Part shown: in pieces, positions 27,054 through 35,087 of the stretch
Position numbering within the stretch: the first letter of the stretch is position 1
Layout: every line of letters begins with the position of its first letter
Notes under the pieces: generated by a model
Told to the model about the DNA's origin: nothing
Database searches by the model: none
Seen by the model: the letters and a program-made list of their open reading frames with translations, nothing else
Translations under genes and position numbers: made by a program
Assembly (NCBI RefSeq): GCF_000743535.1
Contig: NZ_AVCJ01000001.1
Coordinates: 372,001-436,000 of the forward strand
Source: Arenimonas donghaensis DSM 18148 = HO3-R19
GTDB taxonomy: Bacteria > Pseudomonadota > Gammaproteobacteria > Xanthomonadales > Xanthomonadaceae
Length of the DNA stretch: 64,000 bases
Direction: 5' to 3'

Positions 27054-28112
27054 ATGTTCGGCCTCAGCCCCCTCGTCGCTGCCCTCGTCGCCACCATCGC
27101 CGCGCTGCTTGCCAGCACCTGGTGGTTTGGCGTGCATCGACGCCGGCTTGCCGAGACCCAGGCCGGCGTCCAGGCCCTGGCCGGGATGAAGTGGCGTGAG
27201 TGCGCTGGCCTGGTGCTCCAGGCCATGGAAGAAAAGGGCTTCAAGGAACTGCCCTCCAGCCGCCAACCGGGTGACGGTGGCGCCGAGTTCCTGCTGATCA
27301 AGGGCGACGAACGCTGCCTGCTTGGCTACAAGCACGGCACCGCCTACCGGCTGGGCGAAGCCAACGTGCGCGATTTCGCCAATGCGGTGCAGCTCCAGGG
27401 TGCCGATTCGGGAATGCTGGTGACCCTGGGCAGCGCCGAGGGTTTCGCCCGCGACCTGGCGCGCCGCTACGGCGTCGACCTCACCGACGGCCGCAGCCTG
27501 TGGCCGCAGGTCGAACCCTTCGCCGCGCCGCAGATGGTCGAAGCGATCCGGAAGCAGGCGGCCAGCGAAATCCACAAGGGCCAGCGCCTGGGCATGGTCG
27601 CCAGCGTCGCGCTGGGCCTGCTGGTTTTCGCCGTCGGATACGCCATGCAGCCCTCCGAACCAGAGCCGGCGAACACCCCGGCCGTCGCGGCACCGGCACC
27701 GACCGCCGGTCCGGAAGCCCCGGCATCACCTGCCGGCGCAGCCACCGACGCCCCGGCCAGCGCCGGAGCCGATGCGCCGCCGCCCTCGCGCTTCACCGAC
27801 GACGCCTCGCGCCAGGCCGACGAGGCCCTGCGGGAGCTCGAGGAAGTCGCCAAGCTGACCGAACAACAGCGCATCGAGCGCCGCCTGGCGGCCGCCGCCG
27901 AGGTGGGTGAACTGGAAGCCGCGGACACCGCCACATGGTCGACCCAGTCGACCCTGGTCGTGCGCATGAACCGCCCGGACGGCATCGACACCGGCCTGGT
28001 CAACCAGGCCTGCGGCGTGCTCGTCCAGTACGAAGAGCTGCGCTATACGCGCCTGCAGCTCGAGCCCCCGGCCGGCGGAACCGGCCAGGTGCGCTGGCGC
28101 CAGTGCCAGTAA
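27054..28112 (+). CDS. membrane-anchored Mrr/restriction-endonuclease-like protein
   Basis: A 352-residue protein. It has an N-terminal membrane segment (residues ~5-25), then a cytoplasmic domain (about 45-165) resembling the Mrr-type PD-(D/E)xK fold: KWRECAGLVLQAMEEKGF, PGDGGAEFLLIKGDERCLLG, YKHG, then a MLVTLGSAEGFARDLARRYGVDL helix-strand. A second membrane segment follows (about 182-201), then a Pro/Ala linker and a C-terminal domain ending in a cysteine-containing RWRQCQ. In active Mrr domains the last strand carries QxK; here it is GYK, so the Gln/Glu is missing. A structural or sensing role is as likely as nuclease activity. No methylase is adjacent. Confidence 0.6.
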   Translation: MFGLSPLVAALVATIAALLASTWWFGVHRRRLAETQAGVQALAGMKWRECAGLVLQAMEEKGFKELPSSRQPGDGGAEFLLIKGDERCLLGYKHGTAYRLGEANVRDFANAVQLQGADSGMLVTLGSAEGFARDLARRYGVDLTDGRSLWPQVEPFAAPQMVEAIRKQAASEIHKGQRLGMVASVALGLLVFAVGYAMQPSEPEPANTPAVAAPAPTAGPEAPASPAGAATDAPASAGADAPPPSRFTDDASRQADEALRELEEVAKLTEQQRIERRLAAAAEVGELEAADTATWSTQSTLVVRMNRPDGIDTGLVNQACGVLVQYEELRYTRLQLEPPAGGTGQVRWRQCQ

Positions 28113-28115
28113 GTC

Positions 28116-30104
28116 CTACCAGTGCACGCCGCGCATCAGCGCGGCGAAGGCAACCTGTTCGTTGGTGGGCTTCTCGTCCTTGAGCGCCTTGCGGTCGCCC
28201 TTGGCGGCCGCCGAGTCGGGGAACATCTCGAAGGCCGTGTTCATGATCACCTCGTAGGCTTTCGGCGCCACGGCATTGAGCGTGGCGGCGAAGATGCCCA
28301 TGCGGGTGGCGACGCGGCTCGGCCGTTCGATGATCGCCTTGACCACCAGGTCGGCGGCTTCCTCGGGCGACAGCGTCGGAACCGAGTCGTACATCTTGGT
28401 CGGCGCGATCATCGGCGTCTTCACCAACGGCATGTTGACGGTGGTGAAGGTGATGTTCTTGCCGCTGAACTCGGCCTGGGCGCAGCGGCTGAAAGCATCG
28501 AGCGCCGCCTTCGAAGCCACGTAGGCCGAGAACCGGGCCGAACTGGCGAGCACGCCGATCGAGCTGATGTTGATGATGTGGCCGCGACGGCGCTGGGTCA
28601 TCATCGGCAGGAAACCCATGATCAGGCGCAGGCAACCGAAGTAGTTGAGCTGCATGGTCCGTTCGTAGTCGTGGAAGCGGTCGTAGCTGAGCTCCACCGA
28701 ACGCCGGATCGAACGGCCGGCGTTGTTGACCAGCACGTCCACCGCCTTGTGTTCCGCCAGTACCGTCTTGACCAGGGCGTCGCAGCTCGAGAGGTCGGTC
28801 AGGTCGCAGGTGTAGGCCCAGCACTTGCCGCCGGCCGCGAGGATTTCGTCGCGGGTACGGAAGAGCTCTTCCTCGCCACGCGCGACGATGATGACCTTCG
28901 CGCCGGCATCGGCAACCTTGATCGCCGTGGCCTTGCCGATGCCCGAGGAACCGCCGGTGATCAGCACCACCTTGTTGGTGACGTGGCCACGCAGGGTGCG
29001 GTCGACGAACAGGTCGGGGTCGAGGTGACGCTCCCAGTAGTCCCAGATGCGCCAGGCGTAGGCGTCGAGCTCGGGCACTTCGATCTTGCTGCCCTTGAGC
29101 GCCCGCTCGACCACGCGCGTGTCGAACTTGGTCGGGTAGGTGATGAACGACAGCGTCGCCGGCGGCAGCTTCAGGTCACGCAACAGCATGGAGGTGAAGC
29201 GTTTCACCGGCGGCAGGTTGGTCACCGCGCTGCGCACGGCGCCGGGCACGACGGCCAGCATGCGCGCGTCCAGGCGCATGGTCATCTCCGGCGCGTGGGC
29301 GGCGCGGCAGAAGGTGTTCATCAGCTCGCCGAAACGCTTGGGCTCCGGGTCGACCAGGTGGAAACACTGGCCGTCCAGGCCCCGCTTGTGGGCGATGTGG
29401 TCCATGGCGTCGGCGACGAAGTCCACGGGCACCACGTTGATGCGGCCACCTTCGATGCCCAGGGTCGGCACCCACTGCGGCAGCGCCTGGCGCATTTTCT
29501 TGATCAGGGTGAACAGGTAGTAGGGACCGTCGATCTTGTCCATTTCGCCGGTTTTCGAGTGGCCGATGACCATCGACGGGCGATAGATGCGGAACGGCAC
29601 CTTGCATTCGTTGCGCACGATGCCTTCGGACTCGTGCTTGGTGCGCAGGTAGGGGTCGCGCAGGCCCTCGGCCTCCTCGAACATGTCTTCGCGGAACACG
29701 CCCGGGTACAGGCCGGCCGCGGCGATGGAACTGGTGTGGTGGAAACAGCCGGCCTTGATGGCCGCGGCCAGCTCGATGGCGTGGCGGGTGCCGTCGATGT
29801 TGGCGACCTGCTGGGAGGCGGCATCGGCCGACAGGTCGTAGATGGCCGCCAGGTGGAAGAAGTGCTTTACCTTGCCGCTGAGCGCCTTGATCTTCGCCGG
29901 CGCCAGGCCCAGGCGCGGCTTGGACAGGTCGCCGGTGACCACGACGATGCGCTTGCGGTCCCAGCCCATCGACGTGGCGATGGCGTCGAGCTTCTTTTCC
30001 GAGCCCTTGCGCAGCAGCACGTGGATCGTGCCCTTGCGCTTGAGCAGGTTGCTGACCAGGAAGCGCCCGATGAAACCGGTGGCGCCAGTGACGAAATAAG
30101 ACAT
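28116..30104 (-). CDS. fatty acyl-CoA reductase (alcohol-forming), two-domain
   Basis: A 662-residue enzyme. The N-terminal half is an extended SDR of the male-sterility/NAD-binding-4 type (GATGFIGRFL at residues 6-15, HHTSSIAAAGLYPG, EDMFEEAEGLRDPYLRTKHE). The C-terminal half (from about 385) is a classical SDR with TGGSSGIGKATAIK and the catalytic YVASK. Length, order and sequence match the Marinobacter bifunctional reductase (Maqu_2507 type), which uses NADPH to take fatty acyl-CoA through the aldehyde to the fatty alcohol. Fatty alcohols feed wax esters. ATG 30104 gives the family N-terminus MSYFVTGATGF. It is divergent from the acyl-CoA-binding protein gene, whose product could deliver substrate. 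Confidence 0.86.
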   Translation of the reverse strand: MSYFVTGATGFIGRFLVSNLLKRKGTIHVLLRKGSEKKLDAIATSMGWDRKRIVVVTGDLSKPRLGLAPAKIKALSGKVKHFFHLAAIYDLSADAASQQVANIDGTRHAIELAAAIKAGCFHHTSSIAAAGLYPGVFREDMFEEAEGLRDPYLRTKHESEGIVRNECKVPFRIYRPSMVIGHSKTGEMDKIDGPYYLFTLIKKMRQALPQWVPTLGIEGGRINVVPVDFVADAMDHIAHKRGLDGQCFHLVDPEPKRFGELMNTFCRAAHAPEMTMRLDARMLAVVPGAVRSAVTNLPPVKRFTSMLLRDLKLPPATLSFITYPTKFDTRVVERALKGSKIEVPELDAYAWRIWDYWERHLDPDLFVDRTLRGHVTNKVVLITGGSSGIGKATAIKVADAGAKVIIVARGEEELFRTRDEILAAGGKCWAYTCDLTDLSSCDALVKTVLAEHKAVDVLVNNAGRSIRRSVELSYDRFHDYERTMQLNYFGCLRLIMGFLPMMTQRRRGHIINISSIGVLASSARFSAYVASKAALDAFSRCAQAEFSGKNITFTTVNMPLVKTPMIAPTKMYDSVPTLSPEEAADLVVKAIIERPSRVATRMGIFAATLNAVAPKAYEVIMNTAFEMFPDSAAAKGDRKALKDEKPTNEQVAFAALMRGVHW

Positions 30105-30254
30105 GACCTCTCCCCTGCCCTTGACCCCGGGACCGGCCGCGATAGCCGGCAATGGGGTTAAGTTGCCAGACCCCGGCGCGGGCGGCAAACCCTTCGTTGA
30201 ACTTCCACGGGGGCCGTGCTATCACCGGGGCTTCGAACGCGGGAACCCCAGACG

Positions 30255-30512
30255 ATGGCCGACCTCAAAGCCGACTTCCAAAAAGCCTCCAAGGACGTGA
30301 TGGACCTGGCCGAGCGGCCGGACAACGACACCATGCTGCGCCTGTACGCCCTCTACAAGCAGGGCTCCGAGGGCGATGTCAGCGGCCCCAAGCCCGGTTT
30401 CTTCGATTTCGTCGGCACCGCCAAGTACGAGGCCTGGGAAAAACTGGCCGGCATGAAGCCCGAGGAAGCCATGAAGAAGTACGTGGCCCTCGTGAAGACG
30501 CTTCGTAACTGA
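30255..30512 (+). CDS. acyl-CoA-binding protein
   Basis: An 85-residue four-helix ACBP, complete against the family length of about 85-90. The hallmark YALYKQGSEGDVSGPKPGFFDF region and the KYEAWEKLAGM helix are present, carrying the tyrosine and lysine residues that hold the CoA moiety. It binds long-chain acyl-CoA and would buffer or deliver it to the divergent acyl-CoA reductase. ATG 30255 is chosen to give MADLKADF. The TetR regulator follows 9 bases after the stop. Confidence 0.92.
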   Translation: MADLKADFQKASKDVMDLAERPDNDTMLRLYALYKQGSEGDVSGPKPGFFDFVGTAKYEAWEKLAGMKPEEAMKKYVALVKTLRN

Positions 30513-30521
30513 CGGCCCCCG

Positions 30522-31148
30522 ATGGCCAGGCAAACCCGCCAGCGCATCCTTGATGCCTCGCTCGCCATGTTCAACGAGCAGGGCGAGCCCAACGTCACGA
30601 CCAACCATATCGCCGACGAGCTCGAGATCAGCCCGGGCAACCTGTACTACCACTTCCGCAACAAGGACGACATCATCGAGCAGCTGTTCGCGCGCTACGA
30701 GGAGCGCATGGACACCGCCCTGGTGGCCCCCGAGGGCCGCCTGCGCGACCTGGAGGACATCTGGCTGCAGCTGCACCTGGTGTTCGAGGCGATCTGGGAC
30801 TACCGCTTCCTCTACCGCGACCTGGTCGACATCCTCAGCCGCAACCGCCGCCTGCGCCTGCGCTTCGCCCGCATCCTCAAGCGGGCCGCCGACAACGCCA
30901 CCTCGGGCATGCGCGGCCTGGTCCAGGCCGGGGTGATGCGGGCGTCCGCCGCCGAGGTCGAGGCCACGGCCACCAATATCCTGGTCCTGGCCACGTTCTG
31001 GCTCAACTACGCCTCGGTCCGGGGCGACAAGGACGAAAACGAGGCCATCCGGCGCGGCATCGTCCAGGTGATGATGCTGCTCTCGCCCCTGCTCAGGGAC
31101 GCCGAGCGCCTGCACCTGAACACCCTGACCCAGGCCTACCTGCGCTGA
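30522..31148 (+). CDS. TetR-family transcriptional regulator
   Basis: A 208-residue regulator with an N-terminal HTH (TRQRILDASLAMFNEQG then NLYYHFRNKDDIIEQLF) and a C-terminal ligand-binding helical domain with tryptophan- and leucine-rich helices. Co-transcription with the acyl-CoA-binding protein and divergence from the fatty acyl-CoA reductase suggest an acyl-CoA-responsive repressor of this locus. I could not pick out a convincing operator palindrome in 30105-30254. Confidence 0.87.
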   Translation: MARQTRQRILDASLAMFNEQGEPNVTTNHIADELEISPGNLYYHFRNKDDIIEQLFARYEERMDTALVAPEGRLRDLEDIWLQLHLVFEAIWDYRFLYRDLVDILSRNRRLRLRFARILKRAADNATSGMRGLVQAGVMRASAAEVEATATNILVLATFWLNYASVRGDKDENEAIRRGIVQVMMLLSPLLRDAERLHLNTLTQAYLR

Positions 31149-31159
31149 AAGCCTCAAAA

Positions 31160-31185
31160 GCTTCGGGGCTGAAGCCCCTCCCACA
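31160..31185. repeat. half copy of a CCCTCCCACA palindromic repeat
   Basis: GCTTCGGGGCTGAAGCCCCT followed by CCCACA closely matches the right arm of the 50-base palindrome at 35026-35075. It sits in the gap after the TetR gene. The left arm is missing, so it looks like a decayed copy. Confidence 0.55.
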
Positions 31186-31200
31186 GGCCAAACGCTTGTA

Positions 31201-31229
31201 TTGCAAGCCGTTTTGGACTCCGCTATAAT
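31201..31229 (+). promoter_or_regulatory. sigma-70 promoter of rpmJ
   Basis: TTGCAA at 31201-31206, a 17-base spacer, and a perfect TATAAT at 31224-31229. This is the best consensus promoter I see in the window. It lies 40 bases upstream of the rpmJ ATG, fitting a highly expressed ribosomal gene. Confidence 0.8.
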
Positions 31230-31268
31230 CCCGCTTCTTTATCGCCCCAAACCCTTTGAGGAACTACC

Positions 31269-31394
31269 ATGAAAGTGCTCTCGTCCCTGAAGTCGGCGAA
31301 GACCCGCCATCGCGACTGCAAGGTCGTGCGCCGCCGTGGCAAGGTCTTCGTGATCTGCAAGTCCAACCCGCGTTTCAAGGCCCGCCAGCGCTAA
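31269..31394 (+). CDS. rpmJ: 50S ribosomal protein L36 (41-residue, type B)
   Basis: A 41-residue basic protein, [18 protein letters not shown] at the N-terminus and a [17 protein letters not shown] end, typical of the longer L36 variant in xanthomonads. It keeps two cysteines rather than the full zinc-binding set of the C+ form. A GAGG ribosome-binding site lies at 31257-31260, with a near-consensus promoter upstream and an intrinsic terminator downstream, so it is a monocistronic unit separate from the main ribosomal protein operons. Confidence 0.95.
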
Positions 31395-31420
31395 GCGCGG
31401 CAGCCAGGTTGGAAGCGACG

Positions 31421-31443
31421 ACGCCGGCGAAAGCCGGCGTTTT
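31421..31443 (+). terminator. rho-independent terminator of rpmJ
   Basis: A perfect 8-bp stem ACGCCGGC/GCCGGCGT with a GAAA loop, ending in four Ts (31440-31443), 27 bases after the rpmJ stop. The tetraloop and T-run make this convincing. Confidence 0.85.
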
Positions 31444-31544
31444 CGTATCCGGGCCCGGCAGCCGGCCCGGCGATGGCGCGTTCAGGCCGGTTTTGCGATG
31501 ATTCCCGGCCTACCCGTCATCCCGACGACCTGCGGAGGTGTTCC

Positions 31545-31883
31545 ATGAAGGCGACCCACCTTTCCCTGGCCCTTGCCCTGGCCACCGGCCTGCTGGTGCA
31601 GGCGTCCCCGGCGACCGCCGACATCCTCCTGGTCGAGCGCGTGCAGACCGAGTCCGCGGCGCTGCCGGCCCGCGGCCAGTCCATGAGCCAGGTCGAAGCG
31701 GCCTACGGCGCCCCGGCACGCAAGCACGCCCCGATCGCCGGTCCGAACTCGCGCGAGCACAACCCGCCGATCACCCGCTGGGACTACCCCGGTTTCTCGG
31801 TGTACTTCGAGTACAGCCACGTGGTCGACGCGGTCGCCGCGAAGAGCCGGCCGGAAGAGATCGGCCCCAAGCCCATCCAGTAA
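31545..31883 (+). CDS. small periplasmic hypothetical protein
   Basis: A 112-residue protein with a clear Sec signal peptide (MKATHLSLALALATGLLVQA, cleavage probably after ATA at about residue 25). The mature part has GQSMSQVEAAYGAPARK, resembling the short BamE/SmpA-like GMSxxxVxxxxGxP turn, and a YPGFSVYFEYSHVVDAV strand pair. It has no cysteine, so it is not a lipoprotein. The function is unknown. ATG 31545 has a GGAGGTG site just upstream. aguA begins 6 bases after its stop, so it may lead that operon. Confidence 0.72.
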   Translation: MKATHLSLALALATGLLVQASPATADILLVERVQTESAALPARGQSMSQVEAAYGAPARKHAPIAGPNSREHNPPITRWDYPGFSVYFEYSHVVDAVAAKSRPEEIGPKPIQ

Positions 31884-31889
31884 CGCCAA

Positions 31890-32921
31890 ATGTCTGAAAT
31901 CCTTCGCTTCCCGGCGGAATGGGAACCCCAGTCCGCCGTCCTTGTCGCGTGGCCGCACGAAGGCACCGACTGGGCCGACCGCCTCGCCCAGGTCGAACAG
32001 ACCTATGTCGGCCTGGTGGCCGCCATCACCCGCTTCCAGCCGGCCCTGGTCTGCGTGGCCAGCGCCGCCCTGCGCGAGCGCGCCGCCGCGCAGCTGGCCT
32101 CGGCCGGGGTCGACCCGGGCCAGGTTCGGTTCTTCGAAGTGGACTATGACGACACCTGGCTGCGCGACTCCGGGCCGATCACCCTGCGCGAGGGCGCGGG
32201 CTTCCGCCTGCTCGACTTCCACTTCACCGCCTGGGGCGGCAAGTTCGAAGCCGGCCGCGACGACCAGCTGGTCGCGAAACTGCATGCCGCCGGCCTGTTC
32301 CGTGACGCACGCCACCGGCGCGTGGACTTCGCGCTGGAAGGCGGCGGCATCGAAACCGACGGCCGCGGCACCCTGCTCAGCACCTGGCGCTGCCTGCACG
32401 AGCGCCATCCGGGCAAGTCGCGGGCCGAGATCAGCGCCCTGCTCGAAGGCGAGCTGGTGCAGGACCGCACGCTCTGGCTCGAGCACGGCTACCTCGAGGG
32501 CGACGATACCGACGCCCACATCGACACCCTGGCGCGTTTCGCCGCGCCCGACGCCATCGTCTTCCAGGCCTGCGACGACCCGGCCGACAGCCACCATGCC
32601 GAACTGCAGGCGATGGCCGCCGAACTGGCCGGGCTGCGCACCGCCGACGGCCAGCCCTACCGGCTCTTCCCCCTGCCCTGGGCCCGCCCGGTGCTGGACG
32701 ACGGCCGCCGGCTGGCCGCGTCCTATGCCAACTTCCTGATCATCAACGGTGCCGTGCTGATGCCGGCCTACGGCGACCCGGCCGACGCCGCCGCCGCCGC
32801 GGTGATGGCGCAGGCGTTCCCGGACCGTGAGATCGTGCCGGTGAACTGCCGTCCGCTCATCTGGCAGAACGGCAGCCTGCACTGCGTCACCATGCAACTA
32901 CCCCAAGGCCTGCTGGCATGA
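31890..32921 (+). CDS. aguA: agmatine deiminase
   Basis: A 343-residue peptidyl-arginine-deiminase-family enzyme hydrolysing agmatine to N-carbamoylputrescine and ammonia. It opens with FPAEWEPQSAVLVAWPHEGT and carries DYDDTWLRDSGP (about residue 90), EGGGIETDGRGTLL, and the catalytic cysteine Cys332 in GSLHCVTMQLP. It overlaps aguB by 4 bases (ATGA). Together they form the bacterial agmatine route to putrescine. Confidence 0.95.
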   Translation: MSEILRFPAEWEPQSAVLVAWPHEGTDWADRLAQVEQTYVGLVAAITRFQPALVCVASAALRERAAAQLASAGVDPGQVRFFEVDYDDTWLRDSGPITLREGAGFRLLDFHFTAWGGKFEAGRDDQLVAKLHAAGLFRDARHRRVDFALEGGGIETDGRGTLLSTWRCLHERHPGKSRAEISALLEGELVQDRTLWLEHGYLEGDDTDAHIDTLARFAAPDAIVFQACDDPADSHHAELQAMAAELAGLRTADGQPYRLFPLPWARPVLDDGRRLAASYANFLIINGAVLMPAYGDPADAAAAAVMAQAFPDREIVPVNCRPLIWQNGSLHCVTMQLPQGLLA

Positions 32922-33802
32922 ACAAAAAATCCCTCCGCATCGCCCTGGTTCAGGACCGCGACCACGGCAGCGTCGAGTCCAACCTGGCCAACATCGAGGC
33001 CCGCGTCGCCGAAGCCGCCGCCGCGGGCGCCAGGCTGGTGCTGCTGCAGGAACTCCACAACGGCGCCTACTTCTGCCAGCACGAGGCCACGAGCGAATTC
33101 GACCGCGCCGAACCGATCCCGGGCCCCAGCACCGCGCGCCTGGGCGCGCTGGCCAAGAAGCACGGCGTGGTCCTGGTTTCCTCGCTGTTCGAGCGTCGGG
33201 CCGCCGGCCTGTACCACAACACCGCGGTGGTCTTCGAAACCGACGGCAGCATCGCCGGCAAGTACCGCAAGATGCACATTCCCGACGACCCGGGTTTCTA
33301 CGAGAAGTTCTACTTCACCCCCGGCGACCTGGGCTTCGAACCGATCGACACCTCGGTCGGTCGCCTCGGCGTGCTGGTGTGCTGGGACCAGTGGTACCCG
33401 GAAGCCGCGCGCCTGATGGCCCTGGCCGGCGCCGAACTGCTGCTCTACCCCACCGCCATCGGCTGGGATCCGGACGACGAGCAGGCGGAAAAGGACCGCC
33501 AGCGCAACGCCTGGATCCTCAGCCACCGGGGCCACGCCGTCGCCAACGGCCTGCCCGTGCTCAGCTGCAACCGCGTCGGCCATGAAACCTCGCCGCTCGA
33601 TACGTCCGGCATCCGCTTCTGGGGATCGAGCCACGTGCTGGGCCCCCAGGGTGAATTCCTGGCCGAAGCCGGCGACGAGGCCGAAGTCCTGGTCACCGAC
33701 ATCGACCTGGCCCGCAGCGAGGACGTGCGCCGCATCTGGCCCTTCCTGCGCGACCGCCGCATCGACGCCTACGGCGACCTGCTCAAGCGGTACCGGGATT
33801 GA
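32918..33802 (+). CDS. aguB: N-carbamoylputrescine amidase
   Basis: A 294-residue nitrilase-superfamily amidohydrolase producing putrescine, CO2 and ammonia. The Glu-Lys-Cys triad is visible: Glu in LLQELHNGAYF, Lys in KYRKMHIPDD and Cys155 in VCWDQWYPEAARL. Its ATG overlaps the aguA stop and its own stop overlaps the TTG start of the next gene, giving a tight three-gene run. Confidence 0.95.
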   Translation: MNKKSLRIALVQDRDHGSVESNLANIEARVAEAAAAGARLVLLQELHNGAYFCQHEATSEFDRAEPIPGPSTARLGALAKKHGVVLVSSLFERRAAGLYHNTAVVFETDGSIAGKYRKMHIPDDPGFYEKFYFTPGDLGFEPIDTSVGRLGVLVCWDQWYPEAARLMALAGAELLLYPTAIGWDPDDEQAEKDRQRNAWILSHRGHAVANGLPVLSCNRVGHETSPLDTSGIRFWGSSHVLGPQGEFLAEAGDEAEVLVTDIDLARSEDVRRIWPFLRDRRIDAYGDLLKRYRD

Positions 33803-35013
33803 ACGCCGCCCAGGACGCCGTCCCGGACGGCCTGCACGACCAACCCCATGCCATCGTCGAACGCGACGGCGTGCGCTACACCCTGCTCGGCACCGCCCAC
33901 GTGTCCCAGGCCAGCATCGACGCGGTCGAAGCGGCCCTGGCCAGTGGTCGCTACGACACCATCGCCGTGGAGCTCGACGCCCAGCGCCACCACGCCCTGA
34001 CCGACCCGGACGCGCTCAAGAAGCTGGACCTGTTCCAGATCCTGCGCGAGGGCAAGACCGGCCTGGTCGCGGCCAACCTGGCCCTGGCCGCCTACCAGCG
34101 CCGGCTGGCCGAGCAGCTCAAGGTCGAACCCGGCGCCGAACTCAAGGCCGCCGCCGTCGGCGCCCAGGCCCGCGGCCTGCGCCTGGCCCTGGTCGACCGC
34201 GATGTCGGCATCACCCTGCGCCGCGCCTTCGGCGCGCTGGGCTTCTGGGGCCGCACCAAGCTGATCGCCGGGCTCGGCGCCAGCCTGCTGGCGGACGAGT
34301 CGGTGGAAGAAGACGAAATCGAGCGGCTGAAGAAAGGCGATTTCCTGGAAGCCAGCTTCGGTGAGTTCGCCGCCGGCAGCCCGCCGCTCTACCAGGCGGT
34401 GATCGCCGAACGCGACCAGTTCATGGCCCATCGATTGAGGCAGGTCGGCGCCGAGGGTGCGAACGAGGTACTGGCGGTGGTCGGTGCAGGCCACCTCAAG
34501 GGCCTGGCCGAGCACCTGCGCGAGGACGATGCCGCCCCGCAGCCGGCGATCGACGCACTCAACGAACTGCCGCGCTCGTCCAACACCCCCTGGTTCACCA
34601 TCGCGCTGGCGGTCTTCCTGCTGGGCGGTTTCGCCTGGGGTTTCTGGCAAGGCGGCGCCGAACTGGGCGGCGAGCTGGTGCTGCAGTGGGCCCTGATCAC
34701 CGCCATCGGCGGCGCCCTGGGCTGCCTGGCCGCAGGCGGCCATCCGCTGAGCATCCTGGCCGCCGCGGTGTCGTCGCCGCTGACCCCCCTGCACCCGGCC
34801 CTGGCGTCGGGCACGGTCAGCGCCGCGGTCGAAGCCTGGGTGCGCAAGCCGACCTATGCCGACTTCCTGCGGCTTCGCGACGACACCGGCCATATCAGCG
34901 GCTGGTGGAAGAACCGCGTCGCCCGCGTGCTGGTCAACTTCTTCCTGACCAGCCTGGGCACCGCCATCGCCGTCTGGGTCGGCGGCGCCACCCTGCTCAG
35001 CAAGCTGGCCTGA
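33799..35013 (+). CDS. TraB/PrgY-family membrane protein
   Basis: A 404-residue protein. The N-terminal TraB/GumN-type domain (about 20-240) has the first-strand GTAHVS, VELDAQRHHAL, and the closing VVGAGHLKGLAEHL. Two to four hydrophobic segments follow (about 260-330 and 380-400). Enterococcal TraB/PrgY limits pheromone export, while the wider family is regarded as putative metal-dependent peptidases. The bacterial role here is unknown. The start is TTG 33799, inferred from the TTGA overlap with aguB and correct domain spacing. The stop codon forms the loop of a terminator hairpin. Confidence 0.83.
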   Translation: MNAAQDAVPDGLHDQPHAIVERDGVRYTLLGTAHVSQASIDAVEAALASGRYDTIAVELDAQRHHALTDPDALKKLDLFQILREGKTGLVAANLALAAYQRRLAEQLKVEPGAELKAAAVGAQARGLRLALVDRDVGITLRRAFGALGFWGRTKLIAGLGASLLADESVEEDEIERLKKGDFLEASFGEFAAGSPPLYQAVIAERDQFMAHRLRQVGAEGANEVLAVVGAGHLKGLAEHLREDDAAPQPAIDALNELPRSSNTPWFTIALAVFLLGGFAWGFWQGGAELGGELVLQWALITAIGGALGCLAAGGHPLSILAAAVSSPLTPLHPALASGTVSAAVEAWVRKPTYADFLRLRDDTGHISGWWKNRVARVLVNFFLTSLGTAIAVWVGGATLLSKLA

Positions 35014-35025
35014 GGCCGGCTTTTT
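35004..35025 (+). terminator. intrinsic terminator whose loop is the TraB stop codon
   Basis: GCTGGCC (35004-35010) pairs with GGCCGGC (35014-35020) through seven pairs including one G-U. The loop is TGA, the stop codon itself, and TTTTT follows. It ends the aguA-aguB-TraB operon. Confidence 0.75.
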
Positions 35026-35075
35026 GTGGGAGGGACTTCAGTCCCGAGAGCTTTCGGGACTGAAGTCCCTCCCAC
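35026..35075. repeat. 50-base perfect palindromic repeat
   Basis: A 22-base arm (35026-35047) is exactly complementary to 35054-35075 around a 6-base GAGCTT loop. It sits between convergent genes, as xanthomonad intergenic palindromes commonly do. A related half copy is at 31160. Confidence 0.9.
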
Positions 35076-35087
35076 AGCGGTAATGCA

